From contig JBDVOJ010000090.1 in assembly GCA_039969155.1 (NCBI GenBank), forward strand, positions 83,153 to 147,152: DNA of 64,000 nt, in the 5' to 3' direction. The first letter of the stretch is position 1. Each line of letters begins with the position of its first letter. A program made the translations under genes and the position numbers. The stretch is from GCA-002733465 sp039969155 (GTDB lineage Bacteria > Pseudomonadota > Gammaproteobacteria > Enterobacterales > Kangiellaceae). The notes below the pieces were generated by a model. That model made no database searches. It saw only the letters and a list, made by a program, of their open reading frames with translations, and was not told the origin of the DNA. Below, one piece after another: positions 34,490-44,744 of the stretch.

Positions 34490-35522
34490 GGTTTTATCAC
34501 ATCCTTTTATTTGTTTGACCTTCCTTTATTAGTCTCGCTTTTTGTCGGCGGTACTCTCACTGCGACCAGTATCGGAATTACCGTTAGGACGCTAGCCGAT
34601 ATCAATCGACAAAATAGTGTCGAAGGACAAATAACCCTTGGAGCGGCAGTACTGGATGATATTTTTGGGGTCATATTGCTTTCGCTGCTCTACGAGTTCA
34701 CCGTAACGGGGGTAGTTAGTTGGGCAAACACAGCCAAAGTCTTCTTGTTCATCAGTGTATTTTTTCTTGTCGCTCCGATGGTCGCCAAATTACTCTCACA
34801 TGTTATTCAGTACCTCGATAAAAAAATAGATAACCCCGGTCTCATACCTTCAACCATGATTTCGCTGGTGCTATTTTTTGCTTGGCTTTCGCATGCGGTA
34901 GGAGCTCCAGAATTGTTGGGAGGATTCGCCGCTGGAGTTGCCTTGTCACGCCGCTTCTTCTTACCATTTGGTTTAGCCATAAAAACTGAGGATTCTTTTT
35001 CACAGCAAATCGACCGACAAATGACACCAATTATTCAGCTTTTTACGCCAATATTTTTTGTCTCGGTGGGTCTTTCTTTAGATTTACAATCTGTGGATTG
35101 GAGCTCTAGTTTCTTTTGGTACTTTAGCCTAATCCTGTTAGTTGTTGCGATAGCCACTAAATTTTTTGGCGCATTACTAATAAAGGAACCATGGCCTAGG
35201 AAAATAGTGGTAGGAATGGCAATGGTGCCAAGAGGCGAAGTGGGATTAATTTTTGCAGGATTAGGTAGCGCTGCCGGAGTCTTCGAAAAAGAAGTATATA
35301 CCTCCTTAGTGATGGTGATAGCTTACACCACCCTGCTTTCCCCATTTTGGATCAAGCTTTATTATCGAACATTCAAAACACAGATAGATAGTATGGAGTA
35401 ACCACATAAATTAAAAATAATTAGACTATCTATCTAATACTAAAAAAGTTAGTTCCATTGACACTGAATGCTCGAAACTAACTTTCCATAACTAAACAAT
35501 AATATTGCTTATAAACAAGATT

Positions 35523-37019
35523 CTAACTTTCGGATTTAACTCGTTGCACCATAGTATCAAAAAGAGATTGTATTTCCGGTGAAGGCTCCTTAGTTAGGAA
35601 ACTAACACCGACTATTGCTGCAGTACTAAACAAAACCCCAGGGACTATTTCATAAATATAACTACTTAAAGATTGACCATCGATACTTAGAGGTGCGTAT
35701 ATCCAAATCAAAACCGTTGAGGCTCCAACAACAATACCAGCTAAAGCGCCTGCAAAAGTCATTCGTTTCCAATAAAGCCCCAGTACAATCAACGGCCCAA
35801 ATGCGGCGCCAAATCCTGCCCACGCATTGCTAACCAGTTGCAAAATAGAACTATCTCGGTTGTGAGCTAAAAATATCGCTATTAAAGCAACGGCTGCGAC
35901 ACAAATACGACCAATTAAAACTAATTCTTTTTCGCTAGCATCTTTTTTCAAAAAGGCTTTATAAAAATCTTCTGTCAATGAGCTGGAGGTGACTAAAAGC
36001 TGCGATGACACTGTACTCATAATCGCAGCTAGAATTGCTGCTAGTAAGAATCCACCAATTAATGGATGGAATAGAACCTGTGATAAAACAATAAAAATAG
36101 TTTCAGCATCAGCGAGAGGAATTTCGTTTTTGGAGACATAAGCGATGCCAAAGAACCCGGTTAAAATTGCACCAACTAGCGCTAGAACCATCCAACCCAT
36201 ACCAATTCGTCTTGCGACTTTAATATCTTTGACTGAACGAATTGCCATAAAACGAACGATGATATGCGGTTGCCCAAAATAGCCAAATCCCCATGCCAGA
36301 GCAGAAATAATTCCTAAGGCACTGGTACCTGCGACCCAATCCATTCGACTCGGATCCACTTCGGCAATCGCTTGTTGGATATCTGAGTAACTGCCAAATT
36401 CATAAAGCACAACCACTGGAACCATGATCAATGCAACAAACATGATACAGCCCTGGACAAAGTCAGTCATGCTGACCGCAAGGAATCCTCCAAACAATGT
36501 GTAGGTGACAACCACCCCAGCAGTCACATACAATCCTAATTCATAACTCAGACCAAATGACGACTCAAAAAGTTTTCCTCCACCGACCACACCAGAAGAA
36601 GTATAAACAGTAAAAAATACGATAATAACGACAGAAGAAATTATTCGTAGCAATCGAGTCTTATCTTCAAATCGATTTTCGAAAAATTCGGGGAGTGTAA
36701 TTGAATCCGATGCAAGCTCGGTATACATTCGAAGGCGCGGAGCAACGATTATGTAGTTTATGTAAGCCCCCACTGTTAATCCGATTGCAATCCAGGCGCT
36801 ACTTAGCCCAGTTAAATACATAGCTCCAGGCAATCCCATTACCATCCAACCGCTCATATCTGACGCTCCAGCCGAGAGTGCAGTAACTGCAGGACCTAAT
36901 TGCCGTCCACCAAGCAAATACCCCGATGAGTCTTGTTCAGTCGTTTTAAAAGCATATAAGCCGATACCGAGCATGACGATAAAGTATAGGGCGAGAGAGA
37001 TGATGGTTCCGATTTCCAT
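35523..37019 (-). CDS. putP: Sodium/proline symporter
   Basis: The 498-residue protein has about thirteen membrane segments and the SSS-family pattern: SGYLLGGRQLGPAVTALSAGASDMSGWMVMGLPGAMYLTG at residues 31-70, the Na+ and proline site of PutP. WAGFGAAFGPLIVLGLYWKRMT and IMSTVSSQLLVTSSSLTEDFYKAF follow later. It imports proline with Na+ across the inner membrane for use as nutrient or osmoprotectant. Length and start (MEIGTIISLALYF) match PutP. Single gene. Confidence 0.95.
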   Translation of the reverse strand: MEIGTIISLALYFIVMLGIGLYAFKTTEQDSSGYLLGGRQLGPAVTALSAGASDMSGWMVMGLPGAMYLTGLSSAWIAIGLTVGAYINYIIVAPRLRMYTELASDSITLPEFFENRFEDKTRLLRIISSVVIIVFFTVYTSSGVVGGGKLFESSFGLSYELGLYVTAGVVVTYTLFGGFLAVSMTDFVQGCIMFVALIMVPVVVLYEFGSYSDIQQAIAEVDPSRMDWVAGTSALGIISALAWGFGYFGQPHIIVRFMAIRSVKDIKVARRIGMGWMVLALVGAILTGFFGIAYVSKNEIPLADAETIFIVLSQVLFHPLIGGFLLAAILAAIMSTVSSQLLVTSSSLTEDFYKAFLKKDASEKELVLIGRICVAAVALIAIFLAHNRDSSILQLVSNAWAGFGAAFGPLIVLGLYWKRMTFAGALAGIVVGASTVLIWIYAPLSIDGQSLSSYIYEIVPGVLFSTAAIVGVSFLTKEPSPEIQSLFDTMVQRVKSES

Positions 37020-37168
37020 AAAGGCCTCTTATTATTGATTATTCGCTTTAAGTCTTGATGATTACAGAAAATTTCAACTGGTTACCAGACGAAATAGCCC
37101 TCGAGTGTGCCACAGCGACCAGAAGACTACAACCAGCACCTGTGAACACTAAATTGACTAGAGTATTA

Positions 37169-38278
37169 TTAAGCTAGACCCGCCACCGCTTGCGGTAACA
37201 GCCAACCTGAGTAATCTCTTCTAGTAATACCGCTTGCAAGCTGTGTGGCGTTCTTGCGGAGTTGGTCAAACTGTTCAGCAAGGTGCTCATTAGGAATGGT
37301 TTTTAAAGAATTTGAATCTAATCGGATATCGTATAACTGAATAAGTAGATTCTCCAAATCATGCGCGGGTTTGTTAAGTTGATTTTTTTCGGGATAGAGG
37401 AAACTCTCTTGATACTGAATGTCTACTGAAAAACACCGACAAAATGCTTGATAAACCATCCAACTTCCGCGTAATTTTCCTTCTAGCGTATGACCTGCTA
37501 TGTGAGGGGTGGATAATAAACACATCGATAGCAAGGTAGCAGAAATGTTCGGCTCGTCCTCGAAAACATCCAAAATGACTTGTGCTGAGTTGGCAGATGG
37601 TAGGTATTGCTCCAGTTCGTGATTGTTTATTACCGCACCTCGAGAAGCATTAATTAGCAGTTGATTATTATGAAGTAGTGCTAATTCTTTTGCCCCCATT
37701 AAATACTGAGTTTTGTGGGGTCCCTCTAGGGTTAATGGCACATGTAAAGTCACCACATCACATTGCATTATTGCCGACAGGCTGACGAATTGTCGCGGGT
37801 CACCGGCATCGTTTAGGGGCGGATCGCAAAGTAAGAATTTAACCCCTAAATAACTCAAGCAGCGACTTAATTCAGTACCAACATTTCCAGCACCGACAAT
37901 TCCCACGGTTAATTCGGTCAGTGATTTGTTTTTCTCTAAACACCAATAACTAACCGCACTTAATACATATTGAGCAACCGCAGCGGCATTACACCCTGCT
38001 GCATTAGACCATTGAATAGCGTTTTTGTTTAGCCAGTTGGAGTCTAGGTGGTCGGTGCCAATGGTTGCAGTCCCGACAAATTTAACGGGCGTGTTTTTCA
38101 GCAGTGATTGATTGACCTTGGTAATAGAGCGACATAGCAAAGCATCTGCTCGGGATTCGATTAGTGCACTATTAGTAATTTTTCTACCGTTGATATAAGT
38201 AATATTTGCAATATCACCAAAGAGTTTATCCACACCAGGCATAGACTCATCGGCGACAATTTGATATTTCGAACTCAC
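37169..38278 (-). CDS. pdxB: 4-phosphoerythronate dehydrogenase
   Basis: I place the start at GTG 38278 (VSSKYQIVADESMPG), because AGAGGAG stands seven bases upstream and the family begins with this strand; an ATG nine codons earlier (38305) lacks a good ribosome binding site. The protein has the D-2-hydroxyacid dehydrogenase catalytic core: GIVGAGNVGTEL (NAD site), NASRGAVIN, DVFEDEP and TPHIAGHTLEGK with catalytic His. The PdxB-type C-terminal dimerisation domain follows. It oxidises 4-phosphoerythronate to 2-oxo-3-hydroxy-4-phosphobutanoate in pyridoxal 5'-phosphate synthesis. 369 residues. Confidence 0.94.
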   Translation of the reverse strand: MSSKYQIVADESMPGVDKLFGDIANITYINGRKITNSALIESRADALLCRSITKVNQSLLKNTPVKFVGTATIGTDHLDSNWLNKNAIQWSNAAGCNAAAVAQYVLSAVSYWCLEKNKSLTELTVGIVGAGNVGTELSRCLSYLGVKFLLCDPPLNDAGDPRQFVSLSAIMQCDVVTLHVPLTLEGPHKTQYLMGAKELALLHNNQLLINASRGAVINNHELEQYLPSANSAQVILDVFEDEPNISATLLSMCLLSTPHIAGHTLEGKLRGSWMVYQAFCRCFSVDIQYQESFLYPEKNQLNKPAHDLENLLIQLYDIRLDSNSLKTIPNEHLAEQFDQLRKNATQLASGITRRDYSGWLLPQAVAGLA

Positions 38279-38372
38279 AAGAGCTCCTCTAGTTACTAGA
38301 TTCACTCTTTAGATTATGACATTTAAGACATACAACTAAAATCTAATTCTTACTCTTGTGACAGATTTAAAA

Positions 38373-40397
38373 CTAGAGTTTAGCTGCCACTCGGGTGCCC
38401 TGGTCGATAGCACGCTTGGCGTCCAGTTCAGCAGCTATATCCGAGCCACCGATCAGTTGGAATGGCTTTTCAAGTCCTTCTGTTAAAGCTCTAAGAGGTT
38501 CTTGGCCTGCACATACGATCACATGATCGACATCCAACAACTGACTCTCACCGGCGACCGTAATATGTAACCCCTGATCATCAATTTTTTGGTATTCACA
38601 ATTCGGGAGCATTTTAACTCCCTTTTTCTTAAGATCGGTGCGATGGATCCAACCGGTCGTTTTACCCAAGCCTGCGCCGACCTTGGTTTCTTTCCGTTGC
38701 AATAAGTAGACTTGACGTTTAGGTAATGTAAACTCAGGTTTAACGCCTTCGATTCCGGCTCTGGCTGTTAAAGACATATCAATTCCCCACTCTTTCATAA
38801 ACACAGGGATACTTTGACTTGAACTTGGGCCGTCATGAATTAATGATTCACATACATCAAATCCAATGCCGCCGGCGCCAATCACCGCCACCCGTTCGCC
38901 CGCTTGTTTTCCGTGTTTTAACAAGTCTAAGTAAGACATCACTTTAGGATGGTCTATTCCTTCTATAGCAGGAGTTCTAGGAACGATTCCAGTGGCCAAT
39001 AAAACATGATCAAAGTCAGCAGAATTAAGCTGGTTAGATGTGACTTTCTGTCCAAGTTTTAAGGTCACGTTATTGATTTCAAGCTGCCGTGAGAAGTAGC
39101 GTATGGTTTCATAAAACTCTTCTTTACCGGGTACTTTCTTAGCAATATTAAACTGACCTCCAATTTCATCAGCTTGATCAAATAAAGTCACTTGATGTCC
39201 GCGTTGAGCGGCGGTAACGGCAGCCGCCAATCCGGCAGGTCCTGCACCAACAACAGCGATTGACAACGGCTTTAATGTTTTTTCGATGATCAAAGTTGTC
39301 TCATGGCAGGCTCTCGGATTAACCAAACAACTTGTTGTTTTGCCAACGAAGATATGGTCTAAGCAAGCTTGGTTACATCCGATACAAGTATTGATTTCGT
39401 CACTTCTTCCTTGTTGTGCCTTGTTCACAAATTCCGCGTCAGCAAGAAATGGCCTAGCCATTGAAACCATGTCAGCATCGCCCCTTGCGAGAACTTCTTC
39501 AGCTTTTTCGGGCGTATTAATTCTATTGGAAGTTATCACAGGGATTGAAAAATGCTCTCGAAATTTAGCGGTAACCCAAGTAAATGCGGCTCTAGGCACT
39601 TTGGTCGCAATGGTTGGGATCCGAGCTTCATGCCAACCAATTCCAGTATTTATGATTGAGGCTCCCGCTTTTTCAATTGCCTGCCCCAACAGCACAACCT
39701 CATCAAAACTACTGCCTCCTTCCACAAGATCGAGCATCGAGAGCCTAAATATAATGATAAACTTTTCGCCGACGGCTTGACGAACTCTGCGAACGACTTC
39801 AACCGGGAACTTCATTCTGTTTTCATAACTACCACCCCATTCATCATCTCGCTGATTAGTCCTAACCGCCAAAAACTCGTTGAGGAAGTATCCTTCCGAG
39901 CCCATAATTTCAACACCGTCGTAACCGGCTTTTTGAGCTTGAGTCGCTAGGCTAATAAAGTCTAATACTTGCTGCTCCAACTCTTCCGCGGTTGCAGCAG
40001 AAGGCTTGTTTGGGTTGATTGGTGCTTGAATGGCTGATGGTGCAATTGGGTTAGCATTGTATGCATAACGGCCTGTGTGCAAAATCTGCATACAAATTTT
40101 GGCGCCATATTGATGGACCGCATCGGTAATTTGACGGTGATCGAGGATGTCTTGCTCGGTCTTAATTAGTTTGGTTTTTTCATGGGTTGCGGCTCTGTCG
40201 TTCGGCCCAAAACCTCCGGTAACAATTAGCCCAACACCACCTTTGGCTCGCTCGCCGAAAAATGCCGCCATTCGTTCATGACCATTTGGAGCTTCTTCTA
40301 GGCCTGTATGCATCGAGCCCATCAATACTCTATTTTTAATGGTGGTAAATCCGAGATCTAAGGGTTGAAATAAATGAGAAAAGGCCTGCTCTGACAT
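38373..40397 (-). CDS. fadH: NADPH-dependent 2,4-dienoyl-CoA reductase
   Basis: The start is the ATG at 40397 with TAGGAA upstream; the longer frame opens only with TTG. Residues 1-350 form an FMN-binding TIM barrel of the old yellow enzyme type (ICMQILHTGRYAY, GVEIMGSEGYFLNEFLA). The 4Fe-4S cluster motif is CIGCNQACLDHIF with a later Cys. The FAD/NADPH part follows (AVVGAGPAGLAAAVTAAQRGHQV, VIGAGGIGFDVCE). The enzyme removes 2,4-double bonds of unsaturated fatty acyl-CoA for beta-oxidation in the cytoplasm. 674 residues, as expected. It faces a divergent TetR gene that may regulate it. Confidence 0.95.
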   Translation of the reverse strand: MSEQAFSHLFQPLDLGFTTIKNRVLMGSMHTGLEEAPNGHERMAAFFGERAKGGVGLIVTGGFGPNDRAATHEKTKLIKTEQDILDHRQITDAVHQYGAKICMQILHTGRYAYNANPIAPSAIQAPINPNKPSAATAEELEQQVLDFISLATQAQKAGYDGVEIMGSEGYFLNEFLAVRTNQRDDEWGGSYENRMKFPVEVVRRVRQAVGEKFIIIFRLSMLDLVEGGSSFDEVVLLGQAIEKAGASIINTGIGWHEARIPTIATKVPRAAFTWVTAKFREHFSIPVITSNRINTPEKAEEVLARGDADMVSMARPFLADAEFVNKAQQGRSDEINTCIGCNQACLDHIFVGKTTSCLVNPRACHETTLIIEKTLKPLSIAVVGAGPAGLAAAVTAAQRGHQVTLFDQADEIGGQFNIAKKVPGKEEFYETIRYFSRQLEINNVTLKLGQKVTSNQLNSADFDHVLLATGIVPRTPAIEGIDHPKVMSYLDLLKHGKQAGERVAVIGAGGIGFDVCESLIHDGPSSSQSIPVFMKEWGIDMSLTARAGIEGVKPEFTLPKRQVYLLQRKETKVGAGLGKTTGWIHRTDLKKKGVKMLPNCEYQKIDDQGLHITVAGESQLLDVDHVIVCAGQEPLRALTEGLEKPFQLIGGSDIAAELDAKRAIDQGTRVAAKL

Positions 40398-40488
40398 CGT
40401 TGGTTTCCTAAACAAAAGTTCATTCTGGTGAATGGAATTAATTTAATCATACGACTGTGATAGATAGTTATGACAACCACCTATCTAG

Positions 40489-40501
40489 ACAGTGTCTAGA
40501 T
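40489..40501. promoter_or_regulatory. Near-palindromic operator candidate between fadH and tetR
   Basis: TAGACAGTGTCTA is an inverted repeat (TAGACA/TGTCTA around G) in the divergent region. It fits a TetR-family operator position, upstream of both fadH and the regulator gene. Confidence 0.55.
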
Positions 40502-40605
40502 ACTAGATTACAATTTGATTTTAGCGGTGTCAAGATTGAAATGGCCGATTAAGCTTGTTAAATTAGCATTATTCATTTCTAACAAGGGATTAGAGTAACG
40601 ATCCG

Positions 40606-41217
40606 ATGTCAAACAATGTGAAAAAATCCAACTATCATCACGGTGATTTGCGTGAGCAGTTGCTCAAAGCCGCCACCAAAATGATTAGAGAAAATGGCAT
40701 CGATCAATTGTCTCTACGAAAGCTAGCTGGACTTGTCGGAGTCTCTCGCACAGCTCCGTACCATCATTTTAAAGACAAGAACGAATTGCTCTGTGCGATT
40801 GCCGAACAAGGGTTTCGAGAACGCAGCAAAACAATGGAATCTCAAGTAGGTGATGCAAACACTGATTCAAGTGCTCAATTAAAAGAATACATGGTTGAGT
40901 ATGTGAGCTTTGCTCAGCAAAACCCAGAGATCTATGAGTTAATGTTTGGGAGAACCATATGGAAGCAACAAATAGATAACAAATCATTAAAAGATTCAGC
41001 TTATCCAAGCTTTCAACATCAATTAGCCGTCACCAAAAAGTGGCAAGAAATTGGGTTACTCGATCAACAAGCTAATTCTCTTAGGTTATCCCAAGTCATT
41101 TGGGGTACTATGCACGGCATTGCAAAATTGCTAATAGATGGAATATATAAAGACAGCAGCCAAATAGAAGAAATCTGTGAATGTGCGGCTAGTCAATTTA
41201 GCCAAGTGACTAACTAA
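40606..41217 (+). CDS. TetR-family transcriptional regulator
   Basis: The 203-residue protein starts with the helix-turn-helix domain NYHHGDLREQLLKAATKMIRENGIDQLSLRKLAGLVGVSRTAPYHHFKDKNELLCAIAEQGF. It has the usual C-terminal ligand part with the TetR_C_33-like pattern (PEIYELMFGRTIW). It is divergent from fadH across about 208 bp, which contains the near-palindrome TAGACAGTGTCTA at 40489-40501, a plausible operator. Control of fadH by acyl-CoA or fatty acid is an inference from this position. Confidence 0.9.
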   Translation: MSNNVKKSNYHHGDLREQLLKAATKMIRENGIDQLSLRKLAGLVGVSRTAPYHHFKDKNELLCAIAEQGFRERSKTMESQVGDANTDSSAQLKEYMVEYVSFAQQNPEIYELMFGRTIWKQQIDNKSLKDSAYPSFQHQLAVTKKWQEIGLLDQQANSLRLSQVIWGTMHGIAKLLIDGIYKDSSQIEEICECAASQFSQVTN

Positions 41218-41298
41218 TCTGAATAAATATCACCTGTTAATTGTATTCAAATTTCCACCTAAGCCATCAATATAAACGAGCTTCAAAATCACCCTGCT

Positions 41299-41922
41299 AT
41301 GATCGACTACACTTTACTCGCAATTTTTATCCCGACTTTTCTGTTAGTTTCAGCCACCCCTGGCATGTGCATGACGTTAGCTATGACACTTGGCATGACT
41401 ATCGGTATTAGAAGAACCCTGTGGATGATGGCAGGCGAACTAATCGGTGTAGCTACGGTATCAATACTTGCTGTAATTGGTGTGGCCAGTGTAATGCTGA
41501 ATTATCCAGAAGTATTTGCAGTGCTTAAATATGTCGGAGGCGCCTATTTAAGTTATGTCGGTATCCAACTTTGGCAAGCAAAAGGAAAAATGGCAGTGAC
41601 CGCCGACCAAGATGTCGAAACTTCGATTAGTCGTACTGAATTAGCAACTCAAGGTTTTGTAACAGCCATAGCCAACCCCAAGGGTTGGGCATTTACAGTC
41701 TCTTTATTGCCCCCGTTTATCAATACCGAGCTCGCTCTCTTGCCGCAGCTGAGTGTATTAATTGCTATCATTCTTCTCTCTGAAACCCTGTTTATGCTTA
41801 TCTATGCGACCGGAGGCAAGTCTCTGCGACGGCTACTGCAACATGGCAATCAGTTAAAACGCCTTAACCAAATATCTGGAACTCTAATGATTATGGTTGG
41901 GATCTGGCTTGCTTTTGGTTAA
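41299..41922 (+). CDS. LysE-family amino acid exporter
   Basis: The 207-residue protein has six hydrophobic segments and the family motif SATPGMCMTLAMTLGMTIGIRR at residues 18-39. LKYVGGAYLSYVGIQLW and ANPKGWAFTVSLLPPF follow. LysE/RhtB proteins export amino acids or homoserine lactones from the cytoplasm with H+ or Na+ antiport. Substrate cannot be deduced. It follows the TetR gene by 81 bp and folE lies 120 bp further, all on the plus strand. Confidence 0.92.
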   Translation: MIDYTLLAIFIPTFLLVSATPGMCMTLAMTLGMTIGIRRTLWMMAGELIGVATVSILAVIGVASVMLNYPEVFAVLKYVGGAYLSYVGIQLWQAKGKMAVTADQDVETSISRTELATQGFVTAIANPKGWAFTVSLLPPFINTELALLPQLSVLIAIILLSETLFMLIYATGGKSLRRLLQHGNQLKRLNQISGTLMIMVGIWLAFG

Positions 41923-42042
41923 AAAACCTATCCATTCATTCTTATTAGAGATTGTAATTGCTTTTAGTTTTTCTTGGTTGCAAGCGCTGGCTGTCATACA
42001 ATAGCCGCAAATACTATTAAGAATTGATTCAGCGGATCCTTC

Positions 42043-42612
42043 ATGAGCGACAAAAATACTACTGACAAGCTCTCTCAAAACTATACCGATATATTGACAT
42101 TGTTAGGCGAAGACCTAGAACGAGATGGGTTAACAGATACCCCGCAACGAGCCGCTAAAGCCATGCAGTTTTTGACACGCGGTTATGAGCAATCTCTGGA
42201 TGATGTGGTGAATGGCGCTATATTTGAATCTGACAATGATGAAATGGTCATCGTCAAAGATATCGAGCTTTACTCTTTATGTGAACATCATATGTTGCCA
42301 TTTATAGGAAAGTGTCATGTTGCTTATCTACCAACCGGTAAAGTCATTGGCTTATCTAAAATTGCTCGCATCGTTGATATGTTTGCTCGACGCCTACAAA
42401 TTCAAGAAAATATGACCAAGCAGATTGCCGAAGCGATTATGCAAGTCACTGGGGCATCTGGTGTCGGTGTGGTGATTGAAGCAAAACATATGTGCATGAT
42501 GATGCGTGGAGTTGAAAAGCAAAATTCGGCGATGATCACCTCGATTATGCTCGGTGCGTTTCGTTCTAAGCCAGCAACACGCGCGGAATTTTTGAACTTG
42601 GTCAGAAACTAA
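42043..42612 (+). CDS. folE: GTP cyclohydrolase I
   Basis: The 189-residue protein has the conserved catalytic blocks: LYSLCEHHMLPFIGKCHVAYLP with the Zn-binding Cys and His, VIGLSKIARIVDMFARRLQIQE and VGVVIEAKHMCMMMRGVEKQ with the second Zn Cys. It converts GTP to 7,8-dihydroneopterin triphosphate for folate and, in many bacteria, queuosine synthesis. Length is that of short FolE forms. Single gene with a start codon (ATG) near a purine tract; mnmC follows 76 bp downstream. Confidence 0.97.
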   Translation: MSDKNTTDKLSQNYTDILTLLGEDLERDGLTDTPQRAAKAMQFLTRGYEQSLDDVVNGAIFESDNDEMVIVKDIELYSLCEHHMLPFIGKCHVAYLPTGKVIGLSKIARIVDMFARRLQIQENMTKQIAEAIMQVTGASGVGVVIEAKHMCMMMRGVEKQNSAMITSIMLGAFRSKPATRAEFLNLVRN

Positions 42613-42688
42613 TTAACCTCACCAATTAAGCAGTCATCATTTTTACTGACTTTTATTTTAAAGCTTTCAGTTCGAGTAAATTCCATTA

Positions 42689-44737
42689 ATGTCGAGTGCT
42701 CATCTAGACAAATTTGATTCTGTAAAGCCCGCGGTAATTGAGTGGCGAAACGAACTGCCTTTCAGCACCGAATTTGATGACGTCTATTTTTCAGCTGAAG
42801 GTGGCGTTAAAGAATCGGATCATGTGTTTATTCAAGGAACCGAACTTGTTCATGATTGGAACACAAAACCCCAACAATCTTTCAGGATTGCAGAGTTAGG
42901 TTTTGGCACAGGCCTCAACTTTGTTAATACAGCTCATCATTGGCAACAGTATTTATCCGAAACGGATGGTCAAAAAAAACTTCACTACATTTCAATTGAA
43001 AAACGCCCACTACTATTAGCGGATCTAAAGCGAGCATTAAATTTCTGGCCTCAGTTTGAAGAAATCGCCAGCACATTATTTAATCACTACCCTTCGCCAT
43101 CTTACGGACGTTTTCAAATTCGGTTTCCCAAGTTAAATGTTTATCTGACACTCTTATTTATGCCTGTAGAGAATGCCTTAGAGGATTTGTTAACTGAAAG
43201 TCAGTCAAGATCTCCAGACCTCAATATTGACCATTGGTTTCTTGATGGGTTTGCACCGGCAAAGAATGAATCAATGTGGCTTGAAAAGGTTTTTGAAAAA
43301 ATCGCATCTCTATCAAAATCGGGAACTAAACTTGCCACTTTTAGCGTTGCGGCTGCTGTAAAAAAACCACTCTCTCGGTTAGGATTTGAAATCAAAAAGC
43401 GCAAAGGTTTTGCTAGAAAAAGAGAAATGCTAACGGCTATTTATAGCGAAGAGAAAAACAGTCCTCGTAATAGTAAATACATCAACCTTAAGTATGATAA
43501 GCCCTGGTTTAATATTGCATACCCAATCAATGAGCGCAGCTTTCTTAATAAAAATAAGATTGCAATAATTGGTGGAGGGATCGCTGGATGTACTCTAGCC
43601 TATACGCTAACCAGTGAAGGCCATTCAGTGGTTCTTTATGAAACTGAACGGAGTGTAGCCTGCAAAGCTTCTGGTGCTGCTGCAGGTATATTTCACCCGC
43701 AACTGACTTCCGATCTAAACCTAGGCAGCCAATTTAATTGGCAAGCTTATCTCTGTTTGATTAACTGGTTATCATTCCAGCCATCGAAAATTCGTGAGCG
43801 ACTTTTTCTTAGCGATGGCCTAGAACGATTTCTCAAAGACGAGAAGACCAAACATGAACTGCTTCAATTGGCAAAGAAATATCATTTAAGTCGCTGGATT
43901 ACCAACTCGCCGACTGATACCCGGTCTGCAAACTCTATCTGTTTCCCTGACGCGGGTGCAATTGATATTAAGGCACTTTGTGCGTTTTATACGGAACAAG
44001 CTCTATCGAGAGGATTAGTTTTAAAAACCAACAATCGTGTCGAAAATATTGAACCTTCAAATGATTGTTGGAGCATTACAGCTGAAGGCGGGACTAGTCA
44101 TTATCAGCATGTTATTTATTGTGGTGGAGCAGAGACCACACTAATGAATCGCTTTAATACTATTCCCACGAATACTTCTCGAGGTCAAACTTGCTATTTC
44201 CAAGATCAAGGTCTTTTGGAGCGTTTAAATCACACAGTTTGTGAACAGGTTTATTTGGTCCCAAGCCCGCCTAACCATTTGCACATAGGCTCCACTTTTG
44301 AGAGTTTTGTGGATGAACAACTAAATCGAGCCAGCCAATCAGACATGCTCAATCGAGCTTCAATTTTTGTAAAACAAAACCAGCTTGGTGAATTACCTGA
44401 GAATAGTATTAAGGACTCACCTTTAAGCGGCACAGTCGGTTATCGACTGCATTCCATGGATCGATTGCCATTAGTTGGCTCCGCTTTCAATGAGAAAAAG
44501 TTAATCAATGATTTTGATCAACTTGGCCAAAAGAAAATTGAACGCTTAGCACTTTCATCTTATAACCAGCCGGGAGCATGGCTCAATACAGCTTATGGTT
44601 CCCACGGACTAATTTATTCATTACTATGCTCCCAGCATTTATCAAGTTTAATTAACAATCATAATTCGCCACTTTCTAGCAATCTTTCAAACGCCATTAA
44701 TCCAACACGTTTTTTCATAAAATCTTTAAAAGAGTAA
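42689..44737 (+). CDS. mnmC: tRNA 5-methylaminomethyl-2-thiouridine bifunctional protein MnmC
   Basis: The 682-residue fusion has an N-terminal methyltransferase (AELGFGTGLNF at about 66, DHWFLDGFAPAKNESMW at about 180) and a C-terminal FAD oxidoreductase (KIAIIGGGIAGCTLAYTL at about 290, GRxxCYFQ-like SRGQTCYFQDQ, NTAYGSHGLIYS at the end). It removes the carboxymethyl group from cmnm5(s2)U34 and methylates the product to mnm5(s2)U34 in tRNA wobble positions. Both active halves are present. It converges on the Na/Pi cotransporter gene with eight bases between stops. Confidence 0.95.
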   Translation: MSSAHLDKFDSVKPAVIEWRNELPFSTEFDDVYFSAEGGVKESDHVFIQGTELVHDWNTKPQQSFRIAELGFGTGLNFVNTAHHWQQYLSETDGQKKLHYISIEKRPLLLADLKRALNFWPQFEEIASTLFNHYPSPSYGRFQIRFPKLNVYLTLLFMPVENALEDLLTESQSRSPDLNIDHWFLDGFAPAKNESMWLEKVFEKIASLSKSGTKLATFSVAAAVKKPLSRLGFEIKKRKGFARKREMLTAIYSEEKNSPRNSKYINLKYDKPWFNIAYPINERSFLNKNKIAIIGGGIAGCTLAYTLTSEGHSVVLYETERSVACKASGAAAGIFHPQLTSDLNLGSQFNWQAYLCLINWLSFQPSKIRERLFLSDGLERFLKDEKTKHELLQLAKKYHLSRWITNSPTDTRSANSICFPDAGAIDIKALCAFYTEQALSRGLVLKTNNRVENIEPSNDCWSITAEGGTSHYQHVIYCGGAETTLMNRFNTIPTNTSRGQTCYFQDQGLLERLNHTVCEQVYLVPSPPNHLHIGSTFESFVDEQLNRASQSDMLNRASIFVKQNQLGELPENSIKDSPLSGTVGYRLHSMDRLPLVGSAFNEKKLINDFDQLGQKKIERLALSSYNQPGAWLNTAYGSHGLIYSLLCSQHLSSLINNHNSPLSSNLSNAINPTRFFIKSLKE

Positions 44738-44744
44738 TACTTGA

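Larger units (their letters stand above)
34158..35401 (+). pseudogene. CPA2-type Na+(K+)/H+ antiporter, frameshifted at a (TCAAA)3 repeat
   Basis: From the ATG at 34158 the frame reads MDISALLLRLLIIILSAKILDE... through IPSVIGELTAGIIIGPSLFGWIE and then stops after ESNQIK. The downstream frame continues the family sequence (LLSEVGVILLLFQVGLETDM, ASxxLDDIFGVI-like AAVLDDIFGVILLS, MVPRGEVGLIF). Removing one TCAAA unit at 34311-34325 restores one 412-codon frame reading ESNQIIRLLSEVG. The product would be a CPA2 cation/proton antiporter of the inner membrane. A 24-base in-frame tandem duplication lies at 34442-34489 (GFIAPFAF twice). It could be a pseudogene, a sequencing slip or a phase-variable gene. 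Confidence 0.8.
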
